Shown in pieces: positions 12,601-20,510 of a stretch of DNA of 25,302 nucleotides; position 1 is the first letter of the stretch; every line of letters starts with the position of its first letter. The stretch lies in IMG/VR virus record IMGVR_UViG_3300002052_000036, positions 1 to 25,302 of that record; one strand, 5' to 3'. The notes beneath the pieces are model-generated. The model was not told the DNA's origin and ran no database searches. It was given only the letters and a program-made list of their open reading frames with translations. Origin of the DNA: a virus. Both the position numbers and the translations under genes were made by a program.

Positions 12601-15430
12601 TAACTACTTCAACCTCAAGCGCTTTATCACCTTTACGATAAGCTACATAGCGTTTAACTGCATCCCAAGCTTCTCTCCAACGTTTTATGTTTTCTTTAGA
12701 TTCTTTGATTTCTGTTTTGTAAGACGCTACTAACTCTCTACCCGTTTTCAGGTGGCGTTCCCAAGCAGCGTCATCAATATAAGAGCCGTCTTTACGATAA
12801 CGAGTGCGGGTTCTTTCGGTTCCAAAGTGATCTGTATAGGTAACACCTTGGGATTTTCCACCTTGCTGTGCTTGGGCAGCTTCCAGTGGGTTTGCCATCT
12901 CGAAGGTGGCTGCTCCATTGAGGTGGTCTCTCAGACCTTGCAGAATGAAAGAGATGTCAGTGTCGTTGAGGCGCAGGGTAAGACCCATGCGGCGTAAAGC
13001 GTTACGGACCAGTGCGTAGAGTTTCTTGAGGAAACTCATATTATAGGCACTGGGATTTTCGGCAGCGTGAGCTATTACCTCTTCAGCCATCAGATCGGCT
13101 ACTTTCGGATTACTCTTCATGGCCTCAAGCTGGTCACGTTCAAGAGCCCGTTGTTCCATTGCTTCTTTCTGGGACTTCTTGACCAGATTGATTATGCTAC
13201 GATAGGCAGTATTACCAAGAGACCGGAGACCACCATGACCTACGACCTCATGGAGATACATGGAGATAGCTTGCTCTTCGCTGGTGATTTCACTCAGGAA
13301 GAAATAAGACGTTCCACGGGAACCATCGGCTTTGGGGATATGCAGACCTTGAGTAGTGAATCCACTCATAGCATCTCGGGCACGTATGGTAGACGCCAGC
13401 TCGATGTTGTCCATCTCGGCAATGTGATCGAGGATGACTATGTTACCTTCGTCCTTGACCCGTACCTTCTCGATAGCACTTAGAAATTGCTTGCGGGTAA
13501 AACCCCGACCGAGAATAGTCTGGGCATAGCCTCCTTGGGTGAAAGAGGGGTCTCCCTGTAAGGCTTTCAACCGATCTCGGAAGTCCCGCTCACGCTCCTT
13601 CCGGACCTTTTCAATGAATCGGGCATCTCGTTCGGTTTCTGTCAGGGCTTCAGCTTCTGCCTCCAATTCGAGGGCCGCAGATTCCTGATCGGCAGCTTTC
13701 TGGATTTGATCTCCACCTTTAGCTTTTGTTTCGAGGCGTTCCAGTTTTTCATATTCAAGTTCACTGAGGCCTTCCATTTCCTCTTTACGGCGAAGCTTGG
13801 CAAGAAATCTTTTCTCTCCCGGAGAGAGGGCAGCATCTTTCTGACGGACTACATCTGAAGTAGGAGTATCCAGAAAACCCGGAGACTGGACGCCTAGCTT
13901 TTCGGCAATCTTGGTCATCTTGGTTTCCAGCTTCTTGATGCTGGCCGTAGCAGTTGGTTTCAGGGTGCCTGTCTTGGCCCATGATTCCTGTGCGCTAAGA
14001 AGTCCCTGCCGGATGTCCCACAGGGTACGGAAAACAGCATCGTTCCTCAGGGTTTGATACTGCCCCAGATTTTGTTTGAGGTTGGCCAGTTCTCTTCGGG
14101 CCTTGGCCTTGGCTACCTCGAAATCGGCAATCTTCTGCTCTGCTGAAAGTTCTGACGCAGTAGTAAGGGTCAGGGACTCCATAGGCATATCAAGATCAAC
14201 CGTCTGGGCTGAACTATTGGAGAGAGCCTTGACCTTCTTGGCCTCCTGTACCGGGGTTTCCGGGGAGGTAGAAGGAGTCTCATCCAGTTGGGCATTGAAT
14301 TTTTCGGCGGCCGCAGCGAAATCTTCCCGGGCAGTCGGAGTGAGCTTGGTGGGGTCCGGGGGAGCCGAGGGTTCTTCTGTACCCTGCGGGGGCTGCTCCG
14401 GGGTTATTGGGGCTGCTGGGGGAGTTTCTGGAGTAGTTTCAGTTTCTGTACCTTGCCCCCCAATGTCTGGTTCTGGCTGAGTAGTTCCATCTGCTCTGGG
14501 CCGGAAGAATCCACCCGCTCCGCCAAATACGAAACCGACGAAACCTCCAGTAATACCTGAGTCAAGTAGTCGGGCTTTCGCTTCGTCCCCCAGAGAATCG
14601 TATTCTTCGTCTACGGTTTTCCGGGCGGCAATCGCCAGAGCTTCTTGCATTACTTCTGTACTGGCTTCAGTAAAAGCAGCTGTAGCGCCTACAGCCCCCA
14701 TTCTCTTTGGCCGGGTCATCTTAGCCAGAGCCTGCTTGTAGTTGCCCATCAGCTTGGATGCTGTGGGGGCTCCTACCCTGAAGTAGCTCATGGCTGCAAT
14801 GGGCAGCAGGGCTTCCAGAGAGCCAGCAGCAGTACCGAAAGCTAGGGCTGAGCCACCTTCCAAGGGAAGACCTTCTTCGATGCGTTCACCGGTAATTCCT
14901 CCAGTTTCCAGAGCACTGGCTCCTGCGGTGATACCCCCTACAGCTCCCCACTGGGCCATCTTTTGACCGAGGAAGTTGAGAGCAGTCTTCTCAAGACCTT
15001 TCTTGGCAGCAAGCCCCAGAATGCTACCAGCGCCACCAGTAAGAAGTACCGAGGCAATCACAGGTACCTGCTCTCCGAGGACTGAGGCAGCCCATGACAC
15101 GAACTGGCCGGGGGTGTCTATCTGATCCCACGAGGGGACCTCAGCAGCGTACTGCTGGGCTTCTTGGGTAAGCCTTTGGTAGTCAGCTATACGCTGAGCT
15201 GTGAACTCGTCAGCGCCTGTTATATCGCCCAAGGCTGCCCCAGCTCCATGGAACAGGGCTCTGGTCTGGAGAAGTCCCCGGGATAGTCCCTTTGAAAATT
15301 CTCCGGGTTGGGATTCGGGCTCACCTATACCCAACCGGCGTAGTCGAGCATCGAGGTCTACACTTATATCAGGTAGACCGCCGTCCTCGGTTATACCGAG
15401 CCTATTAAGTCTGTCTTCCAGTCCGCTCAT
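9425..15430 (-). CDS. giant polyvalent internal virion/ejection protein with zincin and LPD38-like regions
   Basis: This 2001-residue protein is probably injected with the DNA. The N-terminus has two LxxRLxRLGI copies (residues 4-13 and 27-36). Gly/Ala-rich hydrophobic helices lie at about 122-142, 162-172, 193-216 and 291-307. A Pro/Thr-rich linker (about 315-395) and charged coiled coils (about 430-625) follow. A zincin motif HEVVGH is at 727-732 (13235-13252), with EEVIAH at 783-788. From about 1470, WGFMFYLGFNVKSALVNFSQ and later hydrophobic segments (about 1655-1700) resemble Large Polyvalent Protein-associated Domain 38. The C-terminus is Arg-rich (about 1948-1990). It starts at ATG 15430, overlapping the upstream stop by one base, and is the last gene of the late operon. 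Proteolytic activity is inferred from the motif only. Confidence 0.88.
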   Translation of the reverse strand: MSGLEDRLNRLGITEDGGLPDISVDLDARLRRLGIGEPESQPGEFSKGLSRGLLQTRALFHGAGAALGDITGADEFTAQRIADYQRLTQEAQQYAAEVPSWDQIDTPGQFVSWAASVLGEQVPVIASVLLTGGAGSILGLAAKKGLEKTALNFLGQKMAQWGAVGGITAGASALETGGITGERIEEGLPLEGGSALAFGTAAGSLEALLPIAAMSYFRVGAPTASKLMGNYKQALAKMTRPKRMGAVGATAAFTEASTEVMQEALAIAARKTVDEEYDSLGDEAKARLLDSGITGGFVGFVFGGAGGFFRPRADGTTQPEPDIGGQGTETETTPETPPAAPITPEQPPQGTEEPSAPPDPTKLTPTAREDFAAAAEKFNAQLDETPSTSPETPVQEAKKVKALSNSSAQTVDLDMPMESLTLTTASELSAEQKIADFEVAKAKARRELANLKQNLGQYQTLRNDAVFRTLWDIRQGLLSAQESWAKTGTLKPTATASIKKLETKMTKIAEKLGVQSPGFLDTPTSDVVRQKDAALSPGEKRFLAKLRRKEEMEGLSELEYEKLERLETKAKGGDQIQKAADQESAALELEAEAEALTETERDARFIEKVRKERERDFRDRLKALQGDPSFTQGGYAQTILGRGFTRKQFLSAIEKVRVKDEGNIVILDHIAEMDNIELASTIRARDAMSGFTTQGLHIPKADGSRGTSYFFLSEITSEEQAISMYLHEVVGHGGLRSLGNTAYRSIINLVKKSQKEAMEQRALERDQLEAMKSNPKVADLMAEEVIAHAAENPSAYNMSFLKKLYALVRNALRRMGLTLRLNDTDISFILQGLRDHLNGAATFEMANPLEAAQAQQGGKSQGVTYTDHFGTERTRTRYRKDGSYIDDAAWERHLKTGRELVASYKTEIKESKENIKRWREAWDAVKRYVAYRKGDKALEVEVVKDRMRFANTKDAEMAEAYNDSIAMADGYLTDSEGREAGPVNAIFSSQVSKWEEQLRQLERLLDRYSRQLAADEKLAIPDVAQGVFGLSRAAKNAKSLGASQDIVEEIDRFSSLWKAKVFTRILTLEQLAKTYNLPEVKKYIDVVTNWFGAKSAVIAKTDSLLQEWNKGGKDFSNKVGRALFEITAQSDANAAAGHDPKVSAPDRARIYQRIGVTGDEINAVNEMVDKVLTQLKDVIKGVERTRLVEQASRLVANIDPANIEVMTDAWVAAGPESVDPTLPHIIERRQNLLEGYQLTPEEHETLFAAWQNTTEEFHTLKRRDYFPYKRFGKYTITVVAPHEINYQGKTYKAGDLIYFATAENAREQNLLADIDEIKTLQRHGFHMTKGILDEAVKDFVGIPPSLFESMREKMGLTEAQENQLKKISLAMTPGRGFVKHMVGRRGIDGMSSDAQRVFTSYMQSAANHMARIRYQREMAAARKELDHRVGVTDEEMGALAFGGDTRGFDEIRNALKRHEDYILYPKDEWAFLRSWGFMFYLGFNVKSALVNFSQVPLVTFPYLSNQYGSVRAMSALTKAIPKAWKGFNINPENRSNIHLSRELDDLIARGIRDGFLEESMAVEVAEASQGSGLARAMGSTKAQRFASRLVYYGATPFRLTEKASRRVAFIASVELHLENNPGDMEGAFIAGRDAVRSTMFEYAKWNRPEFMRGKKSVFFLFWTFMQHMAFVLFGGEGAKVAIGVWLLLLFTAGLQGLPFAENLMDIIDWGGSNVREALGLKNSRVNTREYLRSQLKEHMSWLSENPDLMMHGMSRYYGLGPLHLFSMIGAPIPHVDLSGSLSMGRPVPGTQEMFGAGKPDEKLGRTLAAMGGAVFGIPYAVYKTLEDDNPDSWKRWERMMPSALKGANKALRMGTRGAEEFRGGGQVAEFNPNNTSHMAELVAQGLGFTPTRLNERYELRAFQEDMKEYIMTRRNLLLNQMAHAYRINDREAIADIRKSIKIFNAGVPDRRLRISGKTLRRSLRERKRRIRSRELGRPVERGLRKEYRRIEELFPTVELPK

Positions 15431-16407
15431 TAGCGAGTGTCGTTTCTACCACTTCGTCCTGATGGAATCCCAAATCTACCTTCGGGTGAGGGCATCTTTG
15501 GAGCTGTCTTGGTTGGAGATGGCGGGGTTGGAATAGCAAAGCGGCCTTCACCAGCCCTGCTACGTTCTGCACCAGCCTTAGCCTCTCTCCGCGCTTTACG
15601 GGATTTCTTCTTTTCTTCCTCAGCTTGCTCCTGACCCTTCTTCTTGGCTTCGGCAGCTTTCGACTGGGCAGCCAGTTTACGGGCAAAACGAGCCCCGGTA
15701 GCCGGACCATAGTCTTTTACCAGATCACCAATCAAAATGTTGGCTTCACGATCTCGTCCAGTTGCAGCAAACTCCAGAGCCTTATCAATCGCAAGATCAG
15801 CTTCTGCATCATGCTGGCGGAAAGTTTGGGTTCCCCGACCTCGAATGCCCTTGATTTGATTGGACACTCGACGAAGCATCTGGTTAATACTGTCTACGTT
15901 GACCTCGTCTGCTACCTGAACCCAGCTGTCAACGATCCCGGCAACCAGTTTGAGGTCGTCTTTATCCCGTTCATCCTTAAGCTTCTGGGCTTCAATATCC
16001 AGCATTCGATCTTTATAGGCTTCATCAATATCCATTTCCCGGTCGCCTTGTCCCAGCTTACGTTCCTCACGACCTACTGCACCCGCAGCAGCGCGTTCTG
16101 CTTTGAGCTGTTCCAGAGCTTGCTGAAGCGCCATACCAGTCTGACCAGCCGGGGTTTGTCCGGGTTGGATTGGCTGCATAAGGGAAGTACCAAGGTTTAT
16201 CATGGCACTGTTCAGCATTGGATCATTCTGGAATTGCTGATTGAATGTATTGTATCCCTGAGAAATCCGCTCCAAGATTCCGGGTTGTGCCGGAGGCATA
16301 GGAGCTTGGGGCATAGGAGCTTGGGGGGCAAGGGGAGCCTGTCCCATCCCGCCTTGGGCTTGGATAAGAGCCAATAATTCTTCGGGAGTTTGCATTGGAT
16401 TTGCCAT
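15430..16407 (-). CDS. virion internal/ejection protein candidate
   Basis: At 325 residues, the protein has a Pro/Gln/Met-rich N-terminus (APLAPQAPMPQAPMPPAQPG) containing a duplicated 5-residue unit. A segment typical of phage internal proteins follows (PMLNSAMINLGTSLMQPIQPGQTP, then a long charged helix with many Lys/Glu/Arg). The C-terminus is Lys-rich and disordered, with two copies of EGRF(A/G)IP. It lies between the 307-residue structural protein and the giant ejection protein, with a one-base TAATG overlap to the latter. The context matches the trio of ejection proteins in podoviruses, but the family is not individually recognised. Confidence 0.7.
   Translation of the reverse strand: MANPMQTPEELLALIQAQGGMGQAPLAPQAPMPQAPMPPAQPGILERISQGYNTFNQQFQNDPMLNSAMINLGTSLMQPIQPGQTPAGQTGMALQQALEQLKAERAAAGAVGREERKLGQGDREMDIDEAYKDRMLDIEAQKLKDERDKDDLKLVAGIVDSWVQVADEVNVDSINQMLRRVSNQIKGIRGRGTQTFRQHDAEADLAIDKALEFAATGRDREANILIGDLVKDYGPATGARFARKLAAQSKAAEAKKKGQEQAEEEKKKSRKARREAKAGAERSRAGEGRFAIPTPPSPTKTAPKMPSPEGRFGIPSGRSGRNDTR
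16296..16325. repeat. 15-bp perfect tandem duplication in a coding region
   Basis: GCATAGGAGCTTGGG is repeated exactly twice (16296-16310 and 16311-16325). On the minus strand it encodes Pro-Gln-Ala-Pro-Met twice in the Pro-rich N-terminus of the gene at 15430-16407. It looks like a recent in-frame duplication. Confidence 0.85.
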
Positions 16408-16409
16408 GT

Positions 16410-17333
16410 TTAACCTCCCAATCCCGGTAGAGGTCCGGGTTGATTCATACCGGTATAGTTCGGTAACCGGCTCGGATTCATGGTATAAGCTCCGTAGTTG
16501 GTAGGTGCAAAGTTCTGACCTCCTCCCGGGAAGCTAAGCTGATTTTGCAGGCCAATACCACTGAGGGCTCCCCCAATACCGGCCATAAGCGGATTATGCT
16601 GGGGTGCTGCTCCGGTAGAAGTGCCTGTAGTAGAGCCTCCCATATTACCGGAAATCAGATTCTGGTAATTACCCAGACGTTGTAGTGGTTCATTCAGCAT
16701 CTGCTGTTGCAGGTTCTGACGTTGAGCACCCACGTCTTGCATGATCATGGAGGGGTAGAGTGCATTCTGTATCGCATTGGTGGTCTGGCCGGAAGCCCCG
16801 AGCATATTTGCAAGTTGCTGCTGATAATTCTGCATATAGGCTTGCGTAGCGTAATCCATAGCGCCCCGGGTAGCCCCTTCAATTGCACGACCTTGGGCAA
16901 TACCTTGTCGGGAAGACCCTACATTACCGGTTTGGGTAGCGCCTGACTGGATTTGAGGCATTACATTTTCCATCAGGTTCTGGAATACCTGACCGATACC
17001 ACCCTGAACAGTAGCAGCCAGATAAGGATTGGATTCGGGATTAAGCATTCCCGGGTTCAACATCATACCAAGAGCACCCCCTTGCTGTGCGATCAGGGGG
17101 TTGTTGGCTGCCGTCATTGCCATATTCTGGCCTTGGGTCTGGAGCGGATCAAAACCAGCAATCGTAGAACCGGGCCGGTTCAGGTAACCCGATGCCCCGG
17201 AGATCAGAGGGTCAAAGCGTTCATCCTGTCTCCACGGGGTATTCGTACCACCGGTAGAGGTCGTTGGAGCTTTACCCCCACCACCCAAAAGTCCGCTAAG
17301 CCCGCCAAGAATTGCGCCTATAGGAAATGCCAT
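16410..17333 (-). CDS. virion structural/internal protein
   Basis: The 307-residue protein starts with a hydrophobic Gly/Leu stretch (IGAILGGLSGLLGGGG) that could be membrane-active. A Gln/Asn/Met-rich helical middle follows (NPYLAATVQGGIGQVFQNLM; NVGSSRQGIAQGRAIEGA) and then a Gly/Pro/Asn-rich tail. This pattern is common in phage head-tail region proteins annotated as structural or DNA-transfer proteins. Its position after the nozzle-like gene and before two ejection candidates supports an internal virion protein. The exact role is not established from sequence. The start at ATG 17333 has GAGG about 10 bases upstream. Confidence 0.72.
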   Translation of the reverse strand: MAFPIGAILGGLSGLLGGGGKAPTTSTGGTNTPWRQDERFDPLISGASGYLNRPGSTIAGFDPLQTQGQNMAMTAANNPLIAQQGGALGMMLNPGMLNPESNPYLAATVQGGIGQVFQNLMENVMPQIQSGATQTGNVGSSRQGIAQGRAIEGATRGAMDYATQAYMQNYQQQLANMLGASGQTTNAIQNALYPSMIMQDVGAQRQNLQQQMLNEPLQRLGNYQNLISGNMGGSTTGTSTGAAPQHNPLMAGIGGALSGIGLQNQLSFPGGGQNFAPTNYGAYTMNPSRLPNYTGMNQPGPLPGLGG

Positions 17334-17344
17334 TATTCAATACC

Positions 17345-17593
17345 TCAGAGTTTGGTCCATGTTGACCCGTTATATTCATAAACACCAGCGCCAGAACCGG
17401 GATTCCAGTTGGTTCCGTCTGCTCGTGCAATGTCCCCTTTTCGGGGCCTGTCGGGTACCACATTGCTTTCTGTGATACGAACCCGAGGTACTTCCAGATA
17501 TTCTAACGCAGCTGAGATTCTTTGTAACTCCTGTTCTATCCAAATGGGATCATATTCTCTCGGTGGATTGGTAACTCGGTAGCCCTGTGCCAT
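17345..17593 (-). CDS. small conserved virion-module protein
   Basis: The 82-residue protein begins with a short helical segment (PIWIEQELQRISAALEYLE), followed by a beta-rich end containing RKGDIARADGTNWNPGSGA and GVYEYNGSTWTKL. That ending is a widespread phage sequence of the kind seen in small structural or accessory tail proteins. The start overlaps the upstream stop by one base (TAATG). The function is not known. Confidence 0.75.
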   Translation of the reverse strand: MAQGYRVTNPPREYDPIWIEQELQRISAALEYLEVPRVRITESNVVPDRPRKGDIARADGTNWNPGSGAGVYEYNGSTWTKL

Positions 17594-19209
17594 TATCTCA
17601 GCCCTATTGAATCAATATCTACTGTATAGCCCGACATTCTCCACGGATGGGTATTGCTGGATTCTACAAATTTGATGGCAAAATACTTCCCGTTTACTCG
17701 GCAGTCCACCCGGTCCTGTGTAGCTGGATCGTAGGTGTAGGGCCCTGTCCACGTAATGCTGTCTTCCAGTCGGTCTTGCCAACCCACATAAATGTCGAAA
17801 GTGACATCACCGGTAATCTCTATGTGGGGATATATAGCTCTCAGGAATTTTCTGACAGACCCATCAGAGAGGGGATTGCCATACTGATCTAACTGGCCGG
17901 TGAAAGAAATTCCAGTCCGTTCCATGTAGGAATCGTAGCTTGTACCGTCGAACGTATAATCATCGTCGATGTGCAGGAGGCGAGTACCAGCCGGGTCTGC
18001 CCCGACAAGTTGCCACTCTGCCGGATTCAAGGCTCCTTCACCAAAAGTTCCAGTATCATTGTCGAAGGTAGTTCCAGAGGAACTATCGAAAGAAATAGCT
18101 GCGGCTGTGCTGGTTGCGACTTGTCCGTAGTTTATATGGGCCATATCATCCAAATCCCGGATGGTCCACGTATTGTCACTCCAATTCCAGATGAGGGCTT
18201 TGTTGCAGTAGGTAGTGGCATGGCCGGTCTCAACAAAACAAATCCACATTTCCTTAGCCACGTAGTTAGGTACTACAAAAGTATTCAAATAATAGTCGCC
18301 ATGAATCGTATTGTAGAGCCATCTCCTCATACGTTCGTTGATAACTGATTCAGCTTGCTGGCCATTGAAAAGAAACACATCGTTGGTTCCTACCACGAAA
18401 TGCCGACGATAGAACTCAGCTACACAACGGGGAGCCAGTATTCCAGTGGTGTTGAGAATGCCGTCAAATCTGAAGATATAGGCACCTCCAATATATTGCA
18501 TTGACCAAATGGCATCTTCCTTGTAGATAATGTTGGTATCGCCTACAGGGAGACAGTCCAGAATATACCCACCGGTTTCAGCGAGACTGTTTTCTCCCGC
18601 TTCTACTGTAGCGTCTGTCTCATCCCAACTACCGGGTACTGATCCCGGATCGGCCTGATCACTCCACTTCACGGTATAGGGATAGCGGGTACCACTCTTT
18701 GTAACGTCTACGGCTATAAGATAGTTCTTGAAAGGCCTGATAATCTTGGTGTAAGTACTGGCAGGCCAGTTAGGTAAATCCTCAAAACGGCTGTTACCGC
18801 TGTTCCAGCTTTGGGGTGGATCAGTAAGATTATTATGGTTGAGGATTGGAACCCCATTAAAGACACCACCACTCCAGATTGGTCGAGTACCGGCTGTATA
18901 ATCATCGTCGCCGGGGCTACTAGTGTACCGGGTTACATTAGTGTGGGTGCCAGAAGAGTTAACCATATAGATGGTTGCTGTGCTTCCATAAAGCCAGAGG
19001 TAGCCAGAAGCAGCATTCCAAGGCATGAGTCCGTGGGGAGCTACAGTCGGACTGGCCCAGATTTCAGTCTCACCCCCCATCTTGATAATACGGCCTTCGG
19101 TAAACCGGATATTGTTACCGTCTGACCATTCCTTCGGGTCAAGTAAATCCGAGGCTTTGTCACTGACAATGCCTTTACGGCCAATCTCTGAAAGACGTAT
19201 CTTACTCAT
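17593..19209 (-). CDS. tail nozzle/stopper-type structural protein
   Basis: The ATG at 19209 is preferred to the GTG at 19212; it overlaps the adaptor stop by 8 bases. The 538-residue protein is beta-rich with a Trp/Tyr/Gly/Asp bias typical of phage beta-propeller tail proteins. It opens with a characteristic GIVSDKASDLLDPKEWSDGN segment followed by NIRFTEGRIIKMGG. It contains repeated blade-like strands (NYLIAVDV, YPYTVKWSDQADPG, RRHFVVGTNDVFLFNG). This resembles the P22 gp10/T7 gp12 class of proteins closing the short tail. The adjacent adaptor gene supports the assignment. It would be exposed at the distal tail. Confidence 0.75.
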   Translation of the reverse strand: MSKIRLSEIGRKGIVSDKASDLLDPKEWSDGNNIRFTEGRIIKMGGETEIWASPTVAPHGLMPWNAASGYLWLYGSTATIYMVNSSGTHTNVTRYTSSPGDDDYTAGTRPIWSGGVFNGVPILNHNNLTDPPQSWNSGNSRFEDLPNWPASTYTKIIRPFKNYLIAVDVTKSGTRYPYTVKWSDQADPGSVPGSWDETDATVEAGENSLAETGGYILDCLPVGDTNIIYKEDAIWSMQYIGGAYIFRFDGILNTTGILAPRCVAEFYRRHFVVGTNDVFLFNGQQAESVINERMRRWLYNTIHGDYYLNTFVVPNYVAKEMWICFVETGHATTYCNKALIWNWSDNTWTIRDLDDMAHINYGQVATSTAAAISFDSSSGTTFDNDTGTFGEGALNPAEWQLVGADPAGTRLLHIDDDYTFDGTSYDSYMERTGISFTGQLDQYGNPLSDGSVRKFLRAIYPHIEITGDVTFDIYVGWQDRLEDSITWTGPYTYDPATQDRVDCRVNGKYFAIKFVESSNTHPWRMSGYTVDIDSIGLR

Positions 19210-19858
19210 CACCCATCGTACGATCTTTATTTGCTTCCCTGTTGGCTATGTCATTACGCCATACCCGATCTTTACCCTTGGCAGCTTGATTGTAAAAAAC
19301 AGCAGCCTGTTGATCACTCTGCTGGTATTGAGCGGCTATAATAGCTCCCACCTCTCCAAGGAACCAATCTCCGGCATACTTAAGCCAGTTGTTCTCGATG
19401 TTTGCAGCATCCCCATAAGTGCCTGCCAGAGAAGTATCCTTGGCGTAATAACGCATCTTTATGGTATAGGTATCATCCGGGGTTGGAGATAGCAGGAAGT
19501 AATCCCCGGCTATGTCATAAGCAACAGGCTTACCCGCTTCTGTATTGGCAGCTTTTATGGAATCCCAATCGTCTTTGTCCAACTCAATCCAAGGATCGTC
19601 TGCGGTAGAATCGTAAAGATAAAGAGTTCCCTCCTCCCATTCTTGCAGGAAGTCAGTAGGAAGCTGAAGCCGCTCGTCATCTGCTACAGTAGTTGTAGTT
19701 GTAACTTCTGATACTAGCCAGAGAGGTTTCAAGGTGCCTTGTTCAAGAATATGCTCTTGTACAAACACCATTTCATTGATGATTTCATCCCGCAAGGTTG
19801 TATCGTTACTCTTGCCCAATCGTTGCAGAATAATATCGACTATACTATCTCGTGTCAT
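19202..19858 (-). CDS. head-tail adaptor-like protein
   Basis: At 218 residues, the protein has a helical N-terminus (DSIVDIILQRLGKSNDTTLR, then MVFVQEHILEQG). A beta-rich middle follows, with VADDERLQLPTDFLQEWEEG, a DPWIELDKDDWDSIKA stretch and FLLSPTPDDTYTIKMRYY. A helical end carries the residues facing the next ring. The pattern matches adaptor proteins that connect portal to nozzle in podoviruses (P22 gp4/T7 gp11 class). It is immediately upstream of the nozzle-like gene. A minor tail protein is the alternative. Confidence 0.72.
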   Translation of the reverse strand: MTRDSIVDIILQRLGKSNDTTLRDEIINEMVFVQEHILEQGTLKPLWLVSEVTTTTTVADDERLQLPTDFLQEWEEGTLYLYDSTADDPWIELDKDDWDSIKAANTEAGKPVAYDIAGDYFLLSPTPDDTYTIKMRYYAKDTSLAGTYGDAANIENNWLKYAGDWFLGEVGAIIAAQYQQSDQQAAVFYNQAAKGKDRVWRNDIANREANKDRTMGDE

Positions 19859-20174
19859 TTTTACATTCCCTCGGTAATGGTCTCCGGGCGATTACATCCA
19901 TATTACAGTTGTGCCTGCGAATAACTTCAGACTGCTTTCGTGAACGAATAGCGAGGTCTTTCCACTTCCGGCCTTCCAGTTTAGGGTCAGGTATACGCTT
20001 GGTCAGCTCATCATTTACCAGACGGGGATGAACTGTGCACCCCGCCAAGCTCAAGAATAGTGCTGTCAGGCATATCAATATTACTGCACCCCGTTGGATC
20101 GGATGCTTTTTCGATTCGCTCAACACTCTCTTTAACCTCCTGCTCGTGTTTGACATTCCCGGCCTTGATGTCAC
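19845..20174 (-). CDS. outer-membrane spanin lipoprotein (Rz1-like), overlapping Rz
   Basis: The GTG at 20174 has AAGGA about 5 bases upstream; ATG 20156 (residue 7) is also possible. The 109-residue protein has a basic N-terminus, a hydrophobic run (VILICLTALFLSL) and a lipobox LAGC at 43-46, so it should be lipidated and sorted to the outer membrane. The mature part is basic and longer than the classic Pro-rich Rz1. The first half overlaps the i-spanin gene by 164 bases in another frame, the Rz/Rz1 arrangement. Its 3' end overlaps the adaptor gene by 14 bases. With Rz it would fuse inner and outer membranes at lysis. Confidence 0.8.
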   Translation of the reverse strand: MTSRPGMSNTSRRLKRVLSESKKHPIQRGAVILICLTALFLSLAGCTVHPRLVNDELTKRIPDPKLEGRKWKDLAIRSRKQSEVIRRHNCNMDVIARRPLPRECKNDTR

Positions 20175-20307
20175 CGAGGTCCTTCAACTCCCGTTTGTCT
20201 TCCTTGAGAGCTGAGATTGTAACCTTGCTAGCCTGATAAGACATTCCCATGTAGAAAGCTCCCGCAAGGGCAAGCATTCCTATTCCAATCAGATATATTT
20301 TATTCAT
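20011..20307 (-). CDS. inner-membrane spanin (Rz-like)
   Basis: The 98-residue type II membrane protein has an N-terminal transmembrane segment (about 4-24, IYLIGIGMLALAGAFYMG). A charged periplasmic coiled coil follows (about 28-68, SALKEDKRELKDLG; EQEVKESVERIEK), then a short C-terminus with a lone Cys (DPTGCSNIDMPD). This is the Rz plan. The start ATG 20307 overlaps the holin candidate's stop by 4 bases. The 3' 164 bases are shared with the lipoprotein ORF in another frame. Confidence 0.82.
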   Translation of the reverse strand: MNKIYLIGIGMLALAGAFYMGMSYQASKVTISALKEDKRELKDLGDIKAGNVKHEQEVKESVERIEKASDPTGCSNIDMPDSTILELGGVHSSSPSGK

Positions 20308-20510
20308 GCTCTATCCCGGTAAGCTTCGGCTCCCTTGGCAACTCCCTCTTTAGCTACATAGGCTCCAAAGGTCATAGTAAATACCCCAATGACATCAACT
20401 GCCCTAAACGAAGGGTCTACAGCATACAGAACAGCTGCAAACAGGTTAATAACCATTCCATACTGGAACGTGGTTGAGTCGATTAGGCGCTTCTTGCTTA
20501 AGTTGCTCAA
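20304..20510 (-). CDS. small membrane protein, holin candidate
   Basis: The 68-residue protein has two hydrophobic segments (about 16-31 and 38-53) joined by a short polar turn (DPSFRAVD), plus a charged C-terminus (KEGVAKGAEAYRDRA). Size, topology and position between endolysin and spanin genes match a holin that releases the cytoplasmic M15 enzyme. No conserved holin motif is evident. The neighbouring 140-residue membrane protein is an alternative holin or an antiholin. Both ends are coupled by 4-base overlaps. Confidence 0.6.
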   Translation of the reverse strand: MSNLSKKRLIDSTTFQYGMVINLFAAVLYAVDPSFRAVDVIGVFTMTFGAYVAKEGVAKGAEAYRDRA

